Source of the DNA: Prevotellaceae bacterium UBA2744
GTDB lineage: Bacteria; Bacteroidota; Bacteroidia; Bacteroidales; Bacteroidaceae
Direction: 5' to 3'
Length of the DNA stretch: 64,000 bases
Assembly: GCA_002353575.1 (NCBI GenBank)
Contig: DEJQ01000008.1
Location: 1 to 64,000, forward strand
The first letter of the stretch is position 1. Each line of letters begins with the position of its first letter. This document shows positions 17,532 through 26,564 of this stretch, piece by piece. The translations under genes and the position numbers were made by a program. The notes beneath the pieces are model-generated. The model worked only from the letters and a program-made list of their open reading frames with translations, was not told the DNA's origin and searched no databases.

Positions 17532-19835
17532 ATGAAAAAAAAATTCAAGTCAATCGTACTGGTTGCCGCTTTATTTTCAGCAAATTGTAGTTATGCACAA
17601 TCAGGAGCAAGTGAGGACAACCCTATCGACCGTACCAGCTATATTACTAATCCATCCTTCGAAAACGGAACTTCAGGCTGGACTGTAAGCAACCTCGTCA
17701 GTCAGAGCAACACTTCCTTCCCGAAGAAAGAAGGCACATTCTATCTTGAGAGATGGGTTTCATCTGGCAGTGCAGGCAATGCGAGCGTAAAGCAAATGGT
17801 AAAGAATCTCCCCGTAGGTGTGTACAAGCTGACCGTAAGCGCGCAGAATATCCTACAGTCCAATGCCACCAAGCAAAACGCAGGAGTTAATATTTTCGCC
17901 AACAGTGAAACAACAGAAGTTTACACAGCCGACGACTATATTGTAGAATTCAAGAACACGACTGGTCTGGTGGAAATCGGTTACGAGTCCAAAAGCGCAG
18001 GAGGGAATTGGATAGCAGTTGACAACTTCCGTCTATACCAAGTGGGTTACGTTGAGAAGGCCGAGGTTGCAACAAATCTGCAAGCAAAGATAACAGTAAT
18101 GGAAGGATTCTATGATGCAGAAAAAAAAGGAAGTGCGGATTTCCTCGCCGAAATAAACAAAGCAAAAGGCATGATTGAGGACAGCGAATCAAGTGCTGAT
18201 GATCTGGCAAAGGAAATCTCTACACTCGACATGGCTTTGTTTGCATTCTGTATTGCCAATCCAGAACCTGGTACAGGTACGGCACCAAAGGTCACCTCTA
18301 CTAACCATTACATACCTACAGGTAGTACGGAAGCACTCGTAAGAGCTACAATGACAGGTTCGAACATAATGGAACGAGGAGTTTGCTGGAGTACAGAACA
18401 TAATCCGACTGTACTTGATGACCGTACAACGGAGTATCATTCGCAAAACGGATATATCTACCATATCCGCAACCTGAGACCTGCTACGGTGTATTATATA
18501 CGTCCTTACATTATGAATAAGACATACATGGTAGCTTACGGTGACGAAGTGAAAATCGTGACTCATCCGAAGGGCACTTGTGTGGGGACATGGGATAACA
18601 AGGCTCCGACAGAAGAAGCCAACATACGCTGCAGAACAGCAATCAACCAGACTATCGAATATTTTAACCAGTGGACAGGCATCCGAGGATTCACACTTTC
18701 GGGACATTACGGAGCACAGACACCGACAGCAGACTGCTCTTATGGCGGCTGGATGCGTATAGGCCCAAATGCAGGAAACCAGGCTATTGGTACAGTTATA
18801 CACGAGACCGGACACGGGGTCGGTGTCGGTACCCACTGGCGCTGGAACAACTGTACAGACACACGAGAAGACCAAGGCAAATATGGCAAATGGCTCGGAC
18901 GAGAAGCAAATGACATGTTGAAATTCCTTGAAAACAAATACAACGACGAAACATGTTACATGAGAGGTGATGCCGTTCATGGCTGGGGCAATAATGCTTC
19001 GTATGACTGGTTTGTCAACGGAGCAGACAAAGACAAACACATAGAACTGCAATACTTGGGCGGCTGCTGTCTGCTGTACGCACTCTTTATTGACGGACTT
19101 TGTCCTACAACCAGTTATCCAAACGGTCTGTCAGGCTATACATATAATTTTGACAGCGAGAAGAAATACTACTTAATGTGCAAGGATGCAAAAGGAGGAC
19201 TGGGCAGTGGTCTTCTCTATGCACGCAGCACATCTGCAACAGGTTGGAACCATTATCTTACACAAGAAAAAATCGGAGACGAAGCCGCATGGTATATAGA
19301 ATATAATCCCACAGCCGGATACTATATGTTTAAGAACGCTGGCAACGGCCGCTACCTTACTCATGCTTCAGGCAGCACTAACATCGGATTGAAAAAAATA
19401 ACTGGAACCAAAACTCCATCATCTACAGAATATTTCCAACTGATGCCAGACCGTACTGACGTCACTCTGAAAGCCGGCAACAACAATATCAAGACTCATG
19501 GATATTGGCTTACATGGTATGACAGTGACAACAAGTCAATAGAAGCTGGCAGTATGGGAGGGCTATTTGGTACCATTAAACAAAGTACTTTTGATTTTAG
19601 CGACAAAGCGACAACGCAGCAATGGATTATTATCAGCGAAGACGAAATTGAGCAATACAAGCAGATAGCTATTGCCACAGGTATCAAATCAATTGAACAT
19701 GAGGTTGCCAAATCTGAAGAAAAGCCTCAGATTATAGAAATATACAATGCCGCCGGCATGAAGATCAGTGCGTTTGAAAAAGGTATAAACATCGTAAAAT
19801 ATTCCAACGGCGAAACGAAGAAAATCATAAAATAA
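17532..19835 (+). CDS. Secreted multidomain protein with HExxH zinc-peptidase motif
   Basis: 767 residues. A signal peptide (about 1-22, ending Tyr-Ala-Gln) is followed by a galactose-binding-like beta domain (35-170, opening NPSFENGTSGW), a helical hairpin (175-240), an FN3-like domain (250-345, ERGVCWSTEHNPT) and a catalytic-looking domain with His424-Glu425-x-x-His428-x-x-Gly431-x-x-x-His435. That resembles the metzincin zinc site but has one extra residue before the third His. A ricin-like beta-trefoil region (about 555-720) and a sorting-type tail (IEIYNAAGMKISAFEKGIN) complete it. The binding modules suggest action on glycan-bound or cell-wall protein. It is 36 bp upstream of the GH28 pectinase and probably in the same operon. 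Peptidase activity is inferred from the motif only. Confidence 0.72.
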   Translation: MKKKFKSIVLVAALFSANCSYAQSGASEDNPIDRTSYITNPSFENGTSGWTVSNLVSQSNTSFPKKEGTFYLERWVSSGSAGNASVKQMVKNLPVGVYKLTVSAQNILQSNATKQNAGVNIFANSETTEVYTADDYIVEFKNTTGLVEIGYESKSAGGNWIAVDNFRLYQVGYVEKAEVATNLQAKITVMEGFYDAEKKGSADFLAEINKAKGMIEDSESSADDLAKEISTLDMALFAFCIANPEPGTGTAPKVTSTNHYIPTGSTEALVRATMTGSNIMERGVCWSTEHNPTVLDDRTTEYHSQNGYIYHIRNLRPATVYYIRPYIMNKTYMVAYGDEVKIVTHPKGTCVGTWDNKAPTEEANIRCRTAINQTIEYFNQWTGIRGFTLSGHYGAQTPTADCSYGGWMRIGPNAGNQAIGTVIHETGHGVGVGTHWRWNNCTDTREDQGKYGKWLGREANDMLKFLENKYNDETCYMRGDAVHGWGNNASYDWFVNGADKDKHIELQYLGGCCLLYALFIDGLCPTTSYPNGLSGYTYNFDSEKKYYLMCKDAKGGLGSGLLYARSTSATGWNHYLTQEKIGDEAAWYIEYNPTAGYYMFKNAGNGRYLTHASGSTNIGLKKITGTKTPSSTEYFQLMPDRTDVTLKAGNNNIKTHGYWLTWYDSDNKSIEAGSMGGLFGTIKQSTFDFSDKATTQQWIIISEDEIEQYKQIAIATGIKSIEHEVAKSEEKPQIIEIYNAAGMKISAFEKGINIVKYSNGETKKIIK

Positions 19836-19871
19836 CGAAAACACATATTCATCAAACATAACGAAACAAAT

Positions 19872-21224
19872 ATGAGAAAGATATTTTTACTACTTTGCAT
19901 AGTATGTGCAAGTAGCATTTGTGGAAAGAAAGTGTCTAAAGACCTATGGCCAGATGGCACCGAGATTGAAGCCTGGTTTAAACAGACTGATAATGTGGAC
20001 ATAAAAACATTGGGAAAGCAATATCGCATTACAGATTATGGTATAGTTAACGACGGCAGAATCCACACTGCGGAACTGCAGAATCTAATAGATAAAATAT
20101 CTGCAGACGGTGGTGGTGTAGTAGTCGTACCAGAAGGGGTTTACATGACAGGAGCCGTGTTCTTCAAACAAGGAGTACACCTGCACGTAATGTCTGGAGG
20201 AATGCTGATGGGAAGCAATAACCCGAGCGACTACCCTCTCCTGACCACTCGAATTGAAGGAGAAACATGTAAATATTATTCCGCTCTGATTAATGCTGAC
20301 GGCATTGACGGATTTACAATTACAGGTAAAGGCGCTATCGATGGAAACGGATATACTTTCTGGAAACATTTCTGGGAACGCAGAGACTGGAATCGTAAGT
20401 GCACAAACAAAGACGAGCAACGTCCTAGGCTCGTATATATCTCCAATTGCAAAAATGTACAGATAGAAGGGGTAAATCTGCAGAATTCTCCTTTCTGGAC
20501 CACTCATATATTTAATAGCGAGAATGTAAAACTCATCAATCTGCACATCTATTCTCCCGCAAAACCAGTAAAGGCACCATCTACCGATGCCATTGACCTC
20601 GATGTTGTAAAAAACGTTCTGGTAAAAGGATGTTATATGTCTGTAAATGACGATGCTGTAGCCATCAAAGGCGGAAAAGGTCCCTATGCTGACGCATTCC
20701 GTACAAAATATGAAGGTATAGACTTAAGCAAGTTCCCTGAAATGGAAGGTGACGGAGAAAACAGGAATATAATAATCGAAGACTGCGAATATGGCTTTTG
20801 TCATGGATGTCTGACACTTGGGTCTGAAAGTGTTTTCAACCATAACATCATTCTACGCCGCATCAAAGTAAGTGAAGCAAACAATCTATTATGGCTCAAG
20901 ATGCGTCCCGACACACCTCAACGCTATGAATATATTACAGTTGAAGACATAGAGGGTTTTGGTAAAAACTTCATACTCGTAGCTCCATGGACACAATTCT
21001 ACGATCTTAAAGGCAGAGAAACCACTCCGATGTCGTATTCAGACCACATCACAATGCGAAACATAAAATTTGACTGTAATGTATTCTTCAATGTAAAGCA
21101 GATGGAATCACAATACCATTTAAGCAACTTTACCTTTGAAAATTTGGAAATAAAAGCTAACAAGAATGAATTACATAAAGATTATGTAGAGAACTTTACT
21201 GTTAAGAATGTGACTGTAAAATGA
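19872..21224 (+). CDS. GH28 family polygalacturonase-like glycoside hydrolase
   Basis: 450 residues, signal peptide about 1-17. The right-handed beta-helix carries the GH28 catalytic set: STDAIDLD (Asp239), VNDDAVAIKGG (Asp260, Asp261), FCHGCLTLGSES (His311) and WLKMRP (Lys343, Arg345), the last taking the place of the usual RIK. These enzymes hydrolyse galacturonic-acid linkages in pectin by inversion. The signal peptide has a Cys at residue 9 and Cys17 near the cut (SSICGKK), so lipidation is possible but the lipobox is poor. Released galacturonate would feed the UxaA, KdgK and Eda steps encoded elsewhere in this window. Confidence 0.88.
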   Translation: MRKIFLLLCIVCASSICGKKVSKDLWPDGTEIEAWFKQTDNVDIKTLGKQYRITDYGIVNDGRIHTAELQNLIDKISADGGGVVVVPEGVYMTGAVFFKQGVHLHVMSGGMLMGSNNPSDYPLLTTRIEGETCKYYSALINADGIDGFTITGKGAIDGNGYTFWKHFWERRDWNRKCTNKDEQRPRLVYISNCKNVQIEGVNLQNSPFWTTHIFNSENVKLINLHIYSPAKPVKAPSTDAIDLDVVKNVLVKGCYMSVNDDAVAIKGGKGPYADAFRTKYEGIDLSKFPEMEGDGENRNIIIEDCEYGFCHGCLTLGSESVFNHNIILRRIKVSEANNLLWLKMRPDTPQRYEYITVEDIEGFGKNFILVAPWTQFYDLKGRETTPMSYSDHITMRNIKFDCNVFFNVKQMESQYHLSNFTFENLEIKANKNELHKDYVENFTVKNVTVK

Positions 21225-21265
21225 GTTTTAGCCACATTTTTATAAATAATAACATAAAAAGTCAT

Positions 21266-21273
21266 TATATTTG
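21266..21273 (+). promoter_or_regulatory. -7 box before the STAS/anti-sigma operon
   Basis: TATATTTG matches TAnnTTTG and lies 36 nt before the ATG at 21310. The -33 region is only T-rich. It is the last promoter-like site I can see before the nine-gene run that ends at 29544. Confidence 0.5.
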
Positions 21274-21309
21274 CAAACAAAAACAAAGAACTAAAATACA
21301 ATAACGATT

Positions 21310-21612
21310 ATGACATTCACAGTAACAGAAGAAAATGGCACAATTAAAGGTGTAATGGACGGCAGACTCGACACAGCAGCTGCACCACAATTTGCAGAAG
21401 ATATGAAAGTAATGATGGAAAATGCAGACAAGCACCTTGTCTTAGACATGGAGAAACTTTCATTTATCAGCAGTTCTGGTCTAAGATTATTGTTAAGTTT
21501 ACGCAAGGAAACTATGGCTAAGAATGGTGATATTACAATTATCAATGTTCTGCCTGAAGTAAAACAAGTATTTACAATCACTGGTTTTTATTCTTTGTTT
21601 CAATTTAAGTAA
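21310..21612 (+). CDS. STAS-domain anti-sigma factor antagonist (RsbV/SpoIIAA-like)
   Basis: 100 residues, one STAS domain. The phospho-acceptor loop FISSSGLRLLLSL (Ser54-Ser56 before Gly57) matches the RsbV/SpoIIAA pattern in which a Ser is phosphorylated by the partner kinase. In partner switching, the unphosphorylated form binds the anti-sigma kinase and frees its client. The stop overlaps the ATG of the kinase gene by one base (21612), showing tight coupling. The third gene is a second STAS protein. No sigma factor gene is adjacent. Confidence 0.9.
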   Translation: MTFTVTEENGTIKGVMDGRLDTAAAPQFAEDMKVMMENADKHLVLDMEKLSFISSSGLRLLLSLRKETMAKNGDITIINVLPEVKQVFTITGFYSLFQFK

Positions 21613-22034
21613 TGCAACGTGAACTAATCCTTCATAATAACGTAAAACAAATAGGACCTCTCTCTGAATTCATAGAAGATCTATGCGACAGTTTAGGATT
21701 GGATACTACGCTCACATTCAATCTGAACCTTGTATTGGAAGAGGCCGTCACCAATGTTATAATGTATGCCTATCCACAAGACGAGGATCATACAATGACC
21801 CTTCTGGCATGGACCGAGAAGGACGAAAACGTTATTGCATTCGAACTTAAAGATCAGGGTAAGCCATTTAACCCCATCGAACAAGCGCCAGAAGTAGATA
21901 CAACCCTCTCAGCTAAGGAACGGAAAATTGGAGGATTGGGCATATTCCTAATTAATCAGATTATGGACGAAGTAGCCTATCGTTACGAAGGTAATTCTAA
22001 CATACTAACAATGAAGAAAAATATAAAAGAATGA
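21612..22034 (+). CDS. Anti-sigma-type serine kinase (RsbW-like HATPase)
   Basis: 140 residues, a single GHKL ATPase fold. The N box is LVLEEAVTNVIMYAYP (Glu43/Glu44, Asn48), then DQGKPFNP (81-88) and GGLGIFLI (from 107), all as in RsbW/SpoIIAB. It would phosphorylate one or both flanking STAS proteins and hold a client protein, classically a sigma factor. It overlaps the downstream STAS gene by 4 bp (22031-22034). It is enclosed by two antagonist candidates, so it may respond to two inputs. No PP2C-type phosphatase is encoded nearby. Confidence 0.88.
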   Translation: MQRELILHNNVKQIGPLSEFIEDLCDSLGLDTTLTFNLNLVLEEAVTNVIMYAYPQDEDHTMTLLAWTEKDENVIAFELKDQGKPFNPIEQAPEVDTTLSAKERKIGGLGIFLINQIMDEVAYRYEGNSNILTMKKNIKE

Positions 22035-22303
22035 AGACAATTTATATAGACGGGCCGCTGGATGCTATTCATCTGAATGATGTTAAAGAAAAGCTGAAAG
22101 AGGCTGATGCACACCTCGGTGATATCATCACCTTGGATTGTACAGAAATGTCATACATATGTAGTTCCGGACTGAGAGTATTTCTGCAGATGCACAAGGA
22201 TGTGACAGCTGCAGGTGGGAGACTTATCATCAAGGGGCTTCAGCCATTGGTAAAGAATGTTTTTGACATGACCGGGTTTGGCCAGATTTTTAACTACGAA
22301 TAA
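22031..22303 (+). CDS. Second STAS-domain antagonist
   Basis: 90 residues, one STAS domain with YICSSGLRVFLQMHKD (Ser45-Ser46-Gly47) as the phospho-acceptor loop. It is clearly a paralog of the 21310 product but diverged outside the loop (IYIDGPLDAIHLNDVKEKL). It overlaps the kinase gene by 4 bp and is followed 11 bp later by the SLC13-type permease, so the regulators and transporters probably share a transcript. Its partner is most likely the kinase between the two STAS genes. Confidence 0.9.
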   Translation: MKTIYIDGPLDAIHLNDVKEKLKEADAHLGDIITLDCTEMSYICSSGLRVFLQMHKDVTAAGGRLIIKGLQPLVKNVFDMTGFGQIFNYE

Positions 22304-22314
22304 ACAAAACCAAC

Positions 22315-24084
22315 ATGCAGATGCTTAACCTAAGCATTTACGCATGGTTCACCATTGCTGTCATATTATTTAAGACAGTAATGACGTTCAGAGGCAAGAT
22401 GTCGGGCGACATGTTGGCTCTCATTATTATATCAGCACTCTTATTAACGGGAACGCTCTCCGACGAAGAAGCTTTATCATCATTCAGTGCGCAAACAGTA
22501 TTTGTTGTTGGTGTGTTAATCGTATTGGGAGCAAGTCTGGTACATGCAGGAGTTGTACACTGGATTTCCAGGAAACTCGGCGCACCTAAAACACTCCAGC
22601 AAGCTATTGCGAACCTAATGATATCCGTAGCTGCAATGAGCGCATTCTTCAACAGCAATACCATCACTGCATTATTCATAAATGTTGTAAAAGAATGGAG
22701 TAAAAAAATAAAACAACCAGCTTCCAAACTATTGATTCCATTGAGTTATGCTTCTGCACTTGGTGGTTTATGTACAGTTATTGGAAGTTCGACCAATCTT
22801 CTTGCCTCTGCCTTTTATCATAATAGCACAGGACAAACACTGTCATTTTTTGCTCCATTCATCCCTGGCGTGGCATGTATAATTACAGGAGCAATAACAA
22901 CTATAATCTTTCAGAAATACCTGCCGACGCGAAAGTCTCCTGAGGAATCTTTTGAAAGCAGCGAAACCTACACCGTGGAACTTCTTGTACCCACAGACTG
23001 CAAACACATCGGAAGCACTGTAGAAGAAGCACGACTATTGAATGTAACTGGCGGGCACCTAATTGAAATCGTGCGTTTCGACAGAGAAATCATCAGTCCC
23101 GTTCCTGCCGATGAATACATCTTCGGAGGCGACCATCTGGTTTATTCCGGAAAAATCGATGACATTCTGCAACTACGCACTACACACGGATTAGTAAATG
23201 CGACCCACCATGTTTTCAGTATTAAAGAACTGAATAAGAACCGCACATTGCAATTGGCAACAGTTGTGAGCAACAGTAGCTTGGCAGGAGCACGCATGGC
23301 AGATATTGATTTTGAAAAAGAAAATGACGTCGTACTTATCGCTGTAGCACGAGAAGGCGAACGAATAACTGACATCCCACGCGAGACCACCATCTTCACT
23401 GGTGACACACTGCTTTTTGAGGGAACAAAAATGAATGCGACACACTTGTCAAATGATTTGCAATTTTTCAACAGTATAGCCCTTCCCCAACAGGGACCAA
23501 AGACATTCATAAGTATTGCTATTATGATATGCATGGTCTTACTATCAGTTTCAGGCATACAGCCCCTACTCCACTGCACATTATTTGCAGCCGGTGCAAT
23601 GCTTATCACCAAGTGCTGTACATTAGACCAGATGCAACGCGCCATAAACTGGAAGATAGTAATGATATTTGCCGGAAGCGTTTGCATTGGTAAGGCTGTT
23701 GAGACAACGGGACTGGCAAGCACAATAGGATACGGCATCGCACACACTTTCAGTTTTCATCCTCTTGTCGCTTTAATAATGTTCTGTCTTATAGCAACCA
23801 TAGCTACAGAATTTATTTCAAATGCGACAGCAGCAGCTGTTCTTATTCCTATAGCCATTGATACGGCTAAAATTTTAAATGCAAATCCTCTTACGTTTGT
23901 AATAGCACTCATGATTAGCATATCATCATGCTTTGCAACCCCGATAGGCAATGAAACAAATACAATGATATATGGTCCGGGAGGATATAAATTCTCAGAT
24001 TTTGTAAGACTCGGACTAATCATGAATATAGTAATACTGGTAACAAATATAGTTGCAACCTGTATTGTGTATCCATTACAATAA
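22315..24084 (+). CDS. SLC13-type permease with central RCK_C (TrkA-C) domains
   Basis: 589 residues. Two hydrophobic halves (about 1-200 and 400-589) each end in the family signature: GSSTNLLASAF (first) and IGNETNTMIYGPGGY (second). Between them a soluble part holds two TrkA-C-like domains (about 220-375). This layout matches bacterial SLC13 permeases (Na+-coupled sulfate, dicarboxylate or related anions) with regulatory RCK_C domains. The substrate cannot be told from the sequence. Start is ATG 22315; an in-frame ATG two codons later is an equal choice. It follows the STAS/kinase genes by 11 bp. Confidence 0.85.
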   Translation: MQMLNLSIYAWFTIAVILFKTVMTFRGKMSGDMLALIIISALLLTGTLSDEEALSSFSAQTVFVVGVLIVLGASLVHAGVVHWISRKLGAPKTLQQAIANLMISVAAMSAFFNSNTITALFINVVKEWSKKIKQPASKLLIPLSYASALGGLCTVIGSSTNLLASAFYHNSTGQTLSFFAPFIPGVACIITGAITTIIFQKYLPTRKSPEESFESSETYTVELLVPTDCKHIGSTVEEARLLNVTGGHLIEIVRFDREIISPVPADEYIFGGDHLVYSGKIDDILQLRTTHGLVNATHHVFSIKELNKNRTLQLATVVSNSSLAGARMADIDFEKENDVVLIAVAREGERITDIPRETTIFTGDTLLFEGTKMNATHLSNDLQFFNSIALPQQGPKTFISIAIMICMVLLSVSGIQPLLHCTLFAAGAMLITKCCTLDQMQRAINWKIVMIFAGSVCIGKAVETTGLASTIGYGIAHTFSFHPLVALIMFCLIATIATEFISNATAAAVLIPIAIDTAKILNANPLTFVIALMISISSCFATPIGNETNTMIYGPGGYKFSDFVRLGLIMNIVILVTNIVATCIVYPLQ

Positions 24085-24122
24085 ATATCAATCTCGAATA
24101 TAAATAATTAAACATATTGAAA

Positions 24123-25841
24123 ATGCAGTGGTTTATTGACTTATTATTATCAGGAGGAGGAGTAGCTCATACAGTCATATTATACTCCTTAGTTATTGCT
24201 TTGGGTATATTCCTGGGGAATAAGCTTAAAATTAGCAGTGTTTCCTTAGGTGTGACTTGGATTCTTTTTGTGGGCATTGCCATCGGAGACCTACTGAAAC
24301 GAATGAACGTTGTAGAAAACATGGAAGTATTGAACTTTGTTCAAGATTTCGGACTCATTTTATTTGTTTTCTCTATAGGACTTCAAGTCGGACCTTCGTT
24401 CTTCACATCTCTCATGCAGGGTGGACTGAAAGCAAATGCCATTGCAGCAGGAATCGTAGCGCTCAATATCGTTGTGATGCTTACACTTTATTACTCCTGC
24501 CGCAATATTATCCCTGCAGCAAACGACTTGCCAATGCTTGTAGGAACATTATGCGGAGCAATTACTAACACACCTGGCTTAGGTGCCGCAACAGCCGCAC
24601 TTGACCAGATAAACAGTATGAATCCTAAAATATTTGCCGATGGAATACCTGCAATAGCCAACGGATATGCTTGTGCATATCCTCTTGGTGTTGTCGGCAT
24701 CATACTTAGCATAATCTTGATAAGAATTTTCTTCAAAGTAGATTTCAAGAAAGAAGAAGAACACTTCAACAAGAAAAATGGCAACAACGATGCCGTAAAG
24801 CCACACCTGATGACAATCGAGGTATTCAATCCTGCCATTAACGGAAAAAGCATCCTTCAAGTACACAATTTTATCGGTCGTGATTTTGTATGTTCCCGTC
24901 TGCTCCACGACGGACATATCACAGTACCTAATCGCAACACCCTACTCTCTACCGGTGACCGCATATTTGTTGTTTGTGCATCGGAAGATGCTGAGGCCAT
25001 AACAGCCTTTATCGGTCCTGAGACAGAAATTGACTGGGAAATACAGGATGTAAAGATGGTATCAAAGAAACTGACTGTAACTCGCAGCAACATAAACGGA
25101 AAAACGCTGGGTTCTCTTCACTCCAGTTCTATGTTTGGTGTGAATGTGACAAGAATATACCGTTCCGGTATTGAACTGTTTGCCAGTCCAAGCGTCATTC
25201 TGCAAGTTGGCGACATTCTTATCGCAGTTGGTCCTGAGGATGCTGTAGATCGCTTTGCAAATCGAATCGGAGATTCTAAACAAGCACTCGACAAACCGAA
25301 CCTGCTTACTCTTTTTATTGGAATATTCATAGGTATTGTATTTGGAATGATTCCAATTGCAATTCCTGGAATGTCAGTACCTGTAAAACTCGGACTTGCA
25401 GGTGGACCACTCATCATTGCAATTATGTTAGGACGTTTCGGATATAAAATCAAGTTGGTTGCTTATACTACAAACTCGGCATCACTCATGATTCGGGACA
25501 TCGGACTAGTTCTTTTCCTTGCCAGCGTTGGAATCAAAGCGGGCGGCAACTTTGTTGACACTGTACTGAACGGTGGTATCCACTACGTATGGATCGGATT
25601 CCTAATTACATTCATTCCACTTATCGTAATGGGAATATTTGCACGCGTAAAATGGCACATGAACTACTTCCTGCTTTCAGGAATTATTTCCGGTGCTACG
25701 ACCGACCCCCCAGCACTTGCCTTTTCTCAGACACAGGCAAACAACGGAATACCATCTGTAGGTTACTCTACCGTTTACCCACTTTCCATGTTCCTCAGAA
25801 TAATAACAGCCCAAGTACTTATATTAGCATTCTGCTCATAA
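24123..25841 (+). CDS. AspT/YidE-type transporter with two TrkA-C domains
   Basis: 572 residues. It has the duplicated AspT-YidE-YbjL membrane domain: five or so helices at each end with the matched loops NTPGLGAATAALDQIN and ATTDPPALAFSQTQANN, and between them two RCK_C domains (about 215-370). AspT itself exchanges aspartate and alanine; YidE-type members have no proven substrate. I start at ATG 24123; a TTG two codons earlier is less likely. With the SLC13 protein this makes two successive transporters with RCK_C domains, which hints at a shared ligand or ion signal. Confidence 0.85.
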   Translation: MQWFIDLLLSGGGVAHTVILYSLVIALGIFLGNKLKISSVSLGVTWILFVGIAIGDLLKRMNVVENMEVLNFVQDFGLILFVFSIGLQVGPSFFTSLMQGGLKANAIAAGIVALNIVVMLTLYYSCRNIIPAANDLPMLVGTLCGAITNTPGLGAATAALDQINSMNPKIFADGIPAIANGYACAYPLGVVGIILSIILIRIFFKVDFKKEEEHFNKKNGNNDAVKPHLMTIEVFNPAINGKSILQVHNFIGRDFVCSRLLHDGHITVPNRNTLLSTGDRIFVVCASEDAEAITAFIGPETEIDWEIQDVKMVSKKLTVTRSNINGKTLGSLHSSSMFGVNVTRIYRSGIELFASPSVILQVGDILIAVGPEDAVDRFANRIGDSKQALDKPNLLTLFIGIFIGIVFGMIPIAIPGMSVPVKLGLAGGPLIIAIMLGRFGYKIKLVAYTTNSASLMIRDIGLVLFLASVGIKAGGNFVDTVLNGGIHYVWIGFLITFIPLIVMGIFARVKWHMNYFLLSGIISGATTDPPALAFSQTQANNGIPSVGYSTVYPLSMFLRIITAQVLILAFCS

Positions 25842-25845
25842 CATA

Positions 25846-26550
25846 ATGAACATTATAAACAACATACTGTCGCAGCAGGCAGAATTACCACTGCTTGCTG
25901 CATTAGTTTTAGGATTATTGGTAGCAATCAATCCATGTCAACTTGCAATCAATATATCTGCTCTGACATATCTGACCCGCAGAGCAAAATACAGACATCC
26001 CCGCAGAACACTGTTACTCTATGTACTGGGCAAAACCATCACCTACACAGGCTTGGGATGGATTCTGATGTGCCTTATAGGAGGAGGTAGAAACATCGAA
26101 GGGATGTCATATATATTATCCAAAGCTGAGTTGGTTGTACCATACGTATTAATAATTATCGGTCTGTTTATGCTTTTCCGGGCACTACATCCACACCACC
26201 ATCATCAAGGAGAGAACTGCCACAATTCTGGAGAGATGATACATCGCAACGGTCCCCTCGGTGCACTCGTTCTGGGCATCACACTTGCGTTTGCCTTTTG
26301 TCCGGAAAGTGCAGTATTCTACTTTGGACTGATGCTACCACTATCCATCAATTCTCGGGCTGGTCTGTTCGTTCCTCTCTTTTTCGCAATTGCCGCCAGC
26401 ATACCCGTACTATTACTTGCTTGGGCAATTCGCAGGACATTCACACAAGCAGATCAGTTAAATAACACTTTTGAACATGCACAGCAATGGATTAACGGTC
26501 TTGTTGGATTGCTATTCATCATCATGGCAATTATAATCCTTTGTGACTAA
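25846..26550 (+). CDS. ArsG/CcdA-like permease
   Basis: 234 residues, about six transmembrane helices, with the DsbD/CcdA-like NPCQLAINI motif (Cys near residue 32) and a second AFCPESAVFYFG motif (Cys near 148) in the matching half. A His-rich loop (HPHHHH, about 115-120) lies on one side. This is the pattern of the family annotated as aromatic aminobenzylarsenical efflux permease (ArsG) in Bacteroidetes, where it usually occurs with small thioredoxin-like proteins; none is present here. Thiol/disulfide or metal(loid) traffic are both possible roles. It starts 4 bp after the AspT-type gene. Confidence 0.72.
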   Translation: MNIINNILSQQAELPLLAALVLGLLVAINPCQLAINISALTYLTRRAKYRHPRRTLLLYVLGKTITYTGLGWILMCLIGGGRNIEGMSYILSKAELVVPYVLIIIGLFMLFRALHPHHHHQGENCHNSGEMIHRNGPLGALVLGITLAFAFCPESAVFYFGLMLPLSINSRAGLFVPLFFAIAASIPVLLLAWAIRRTFTQADQLNNTFEHAQQWINGLVGLLFIIMAIIILCD

Positions 26551-26564
26551 AGATATAAAAATCA

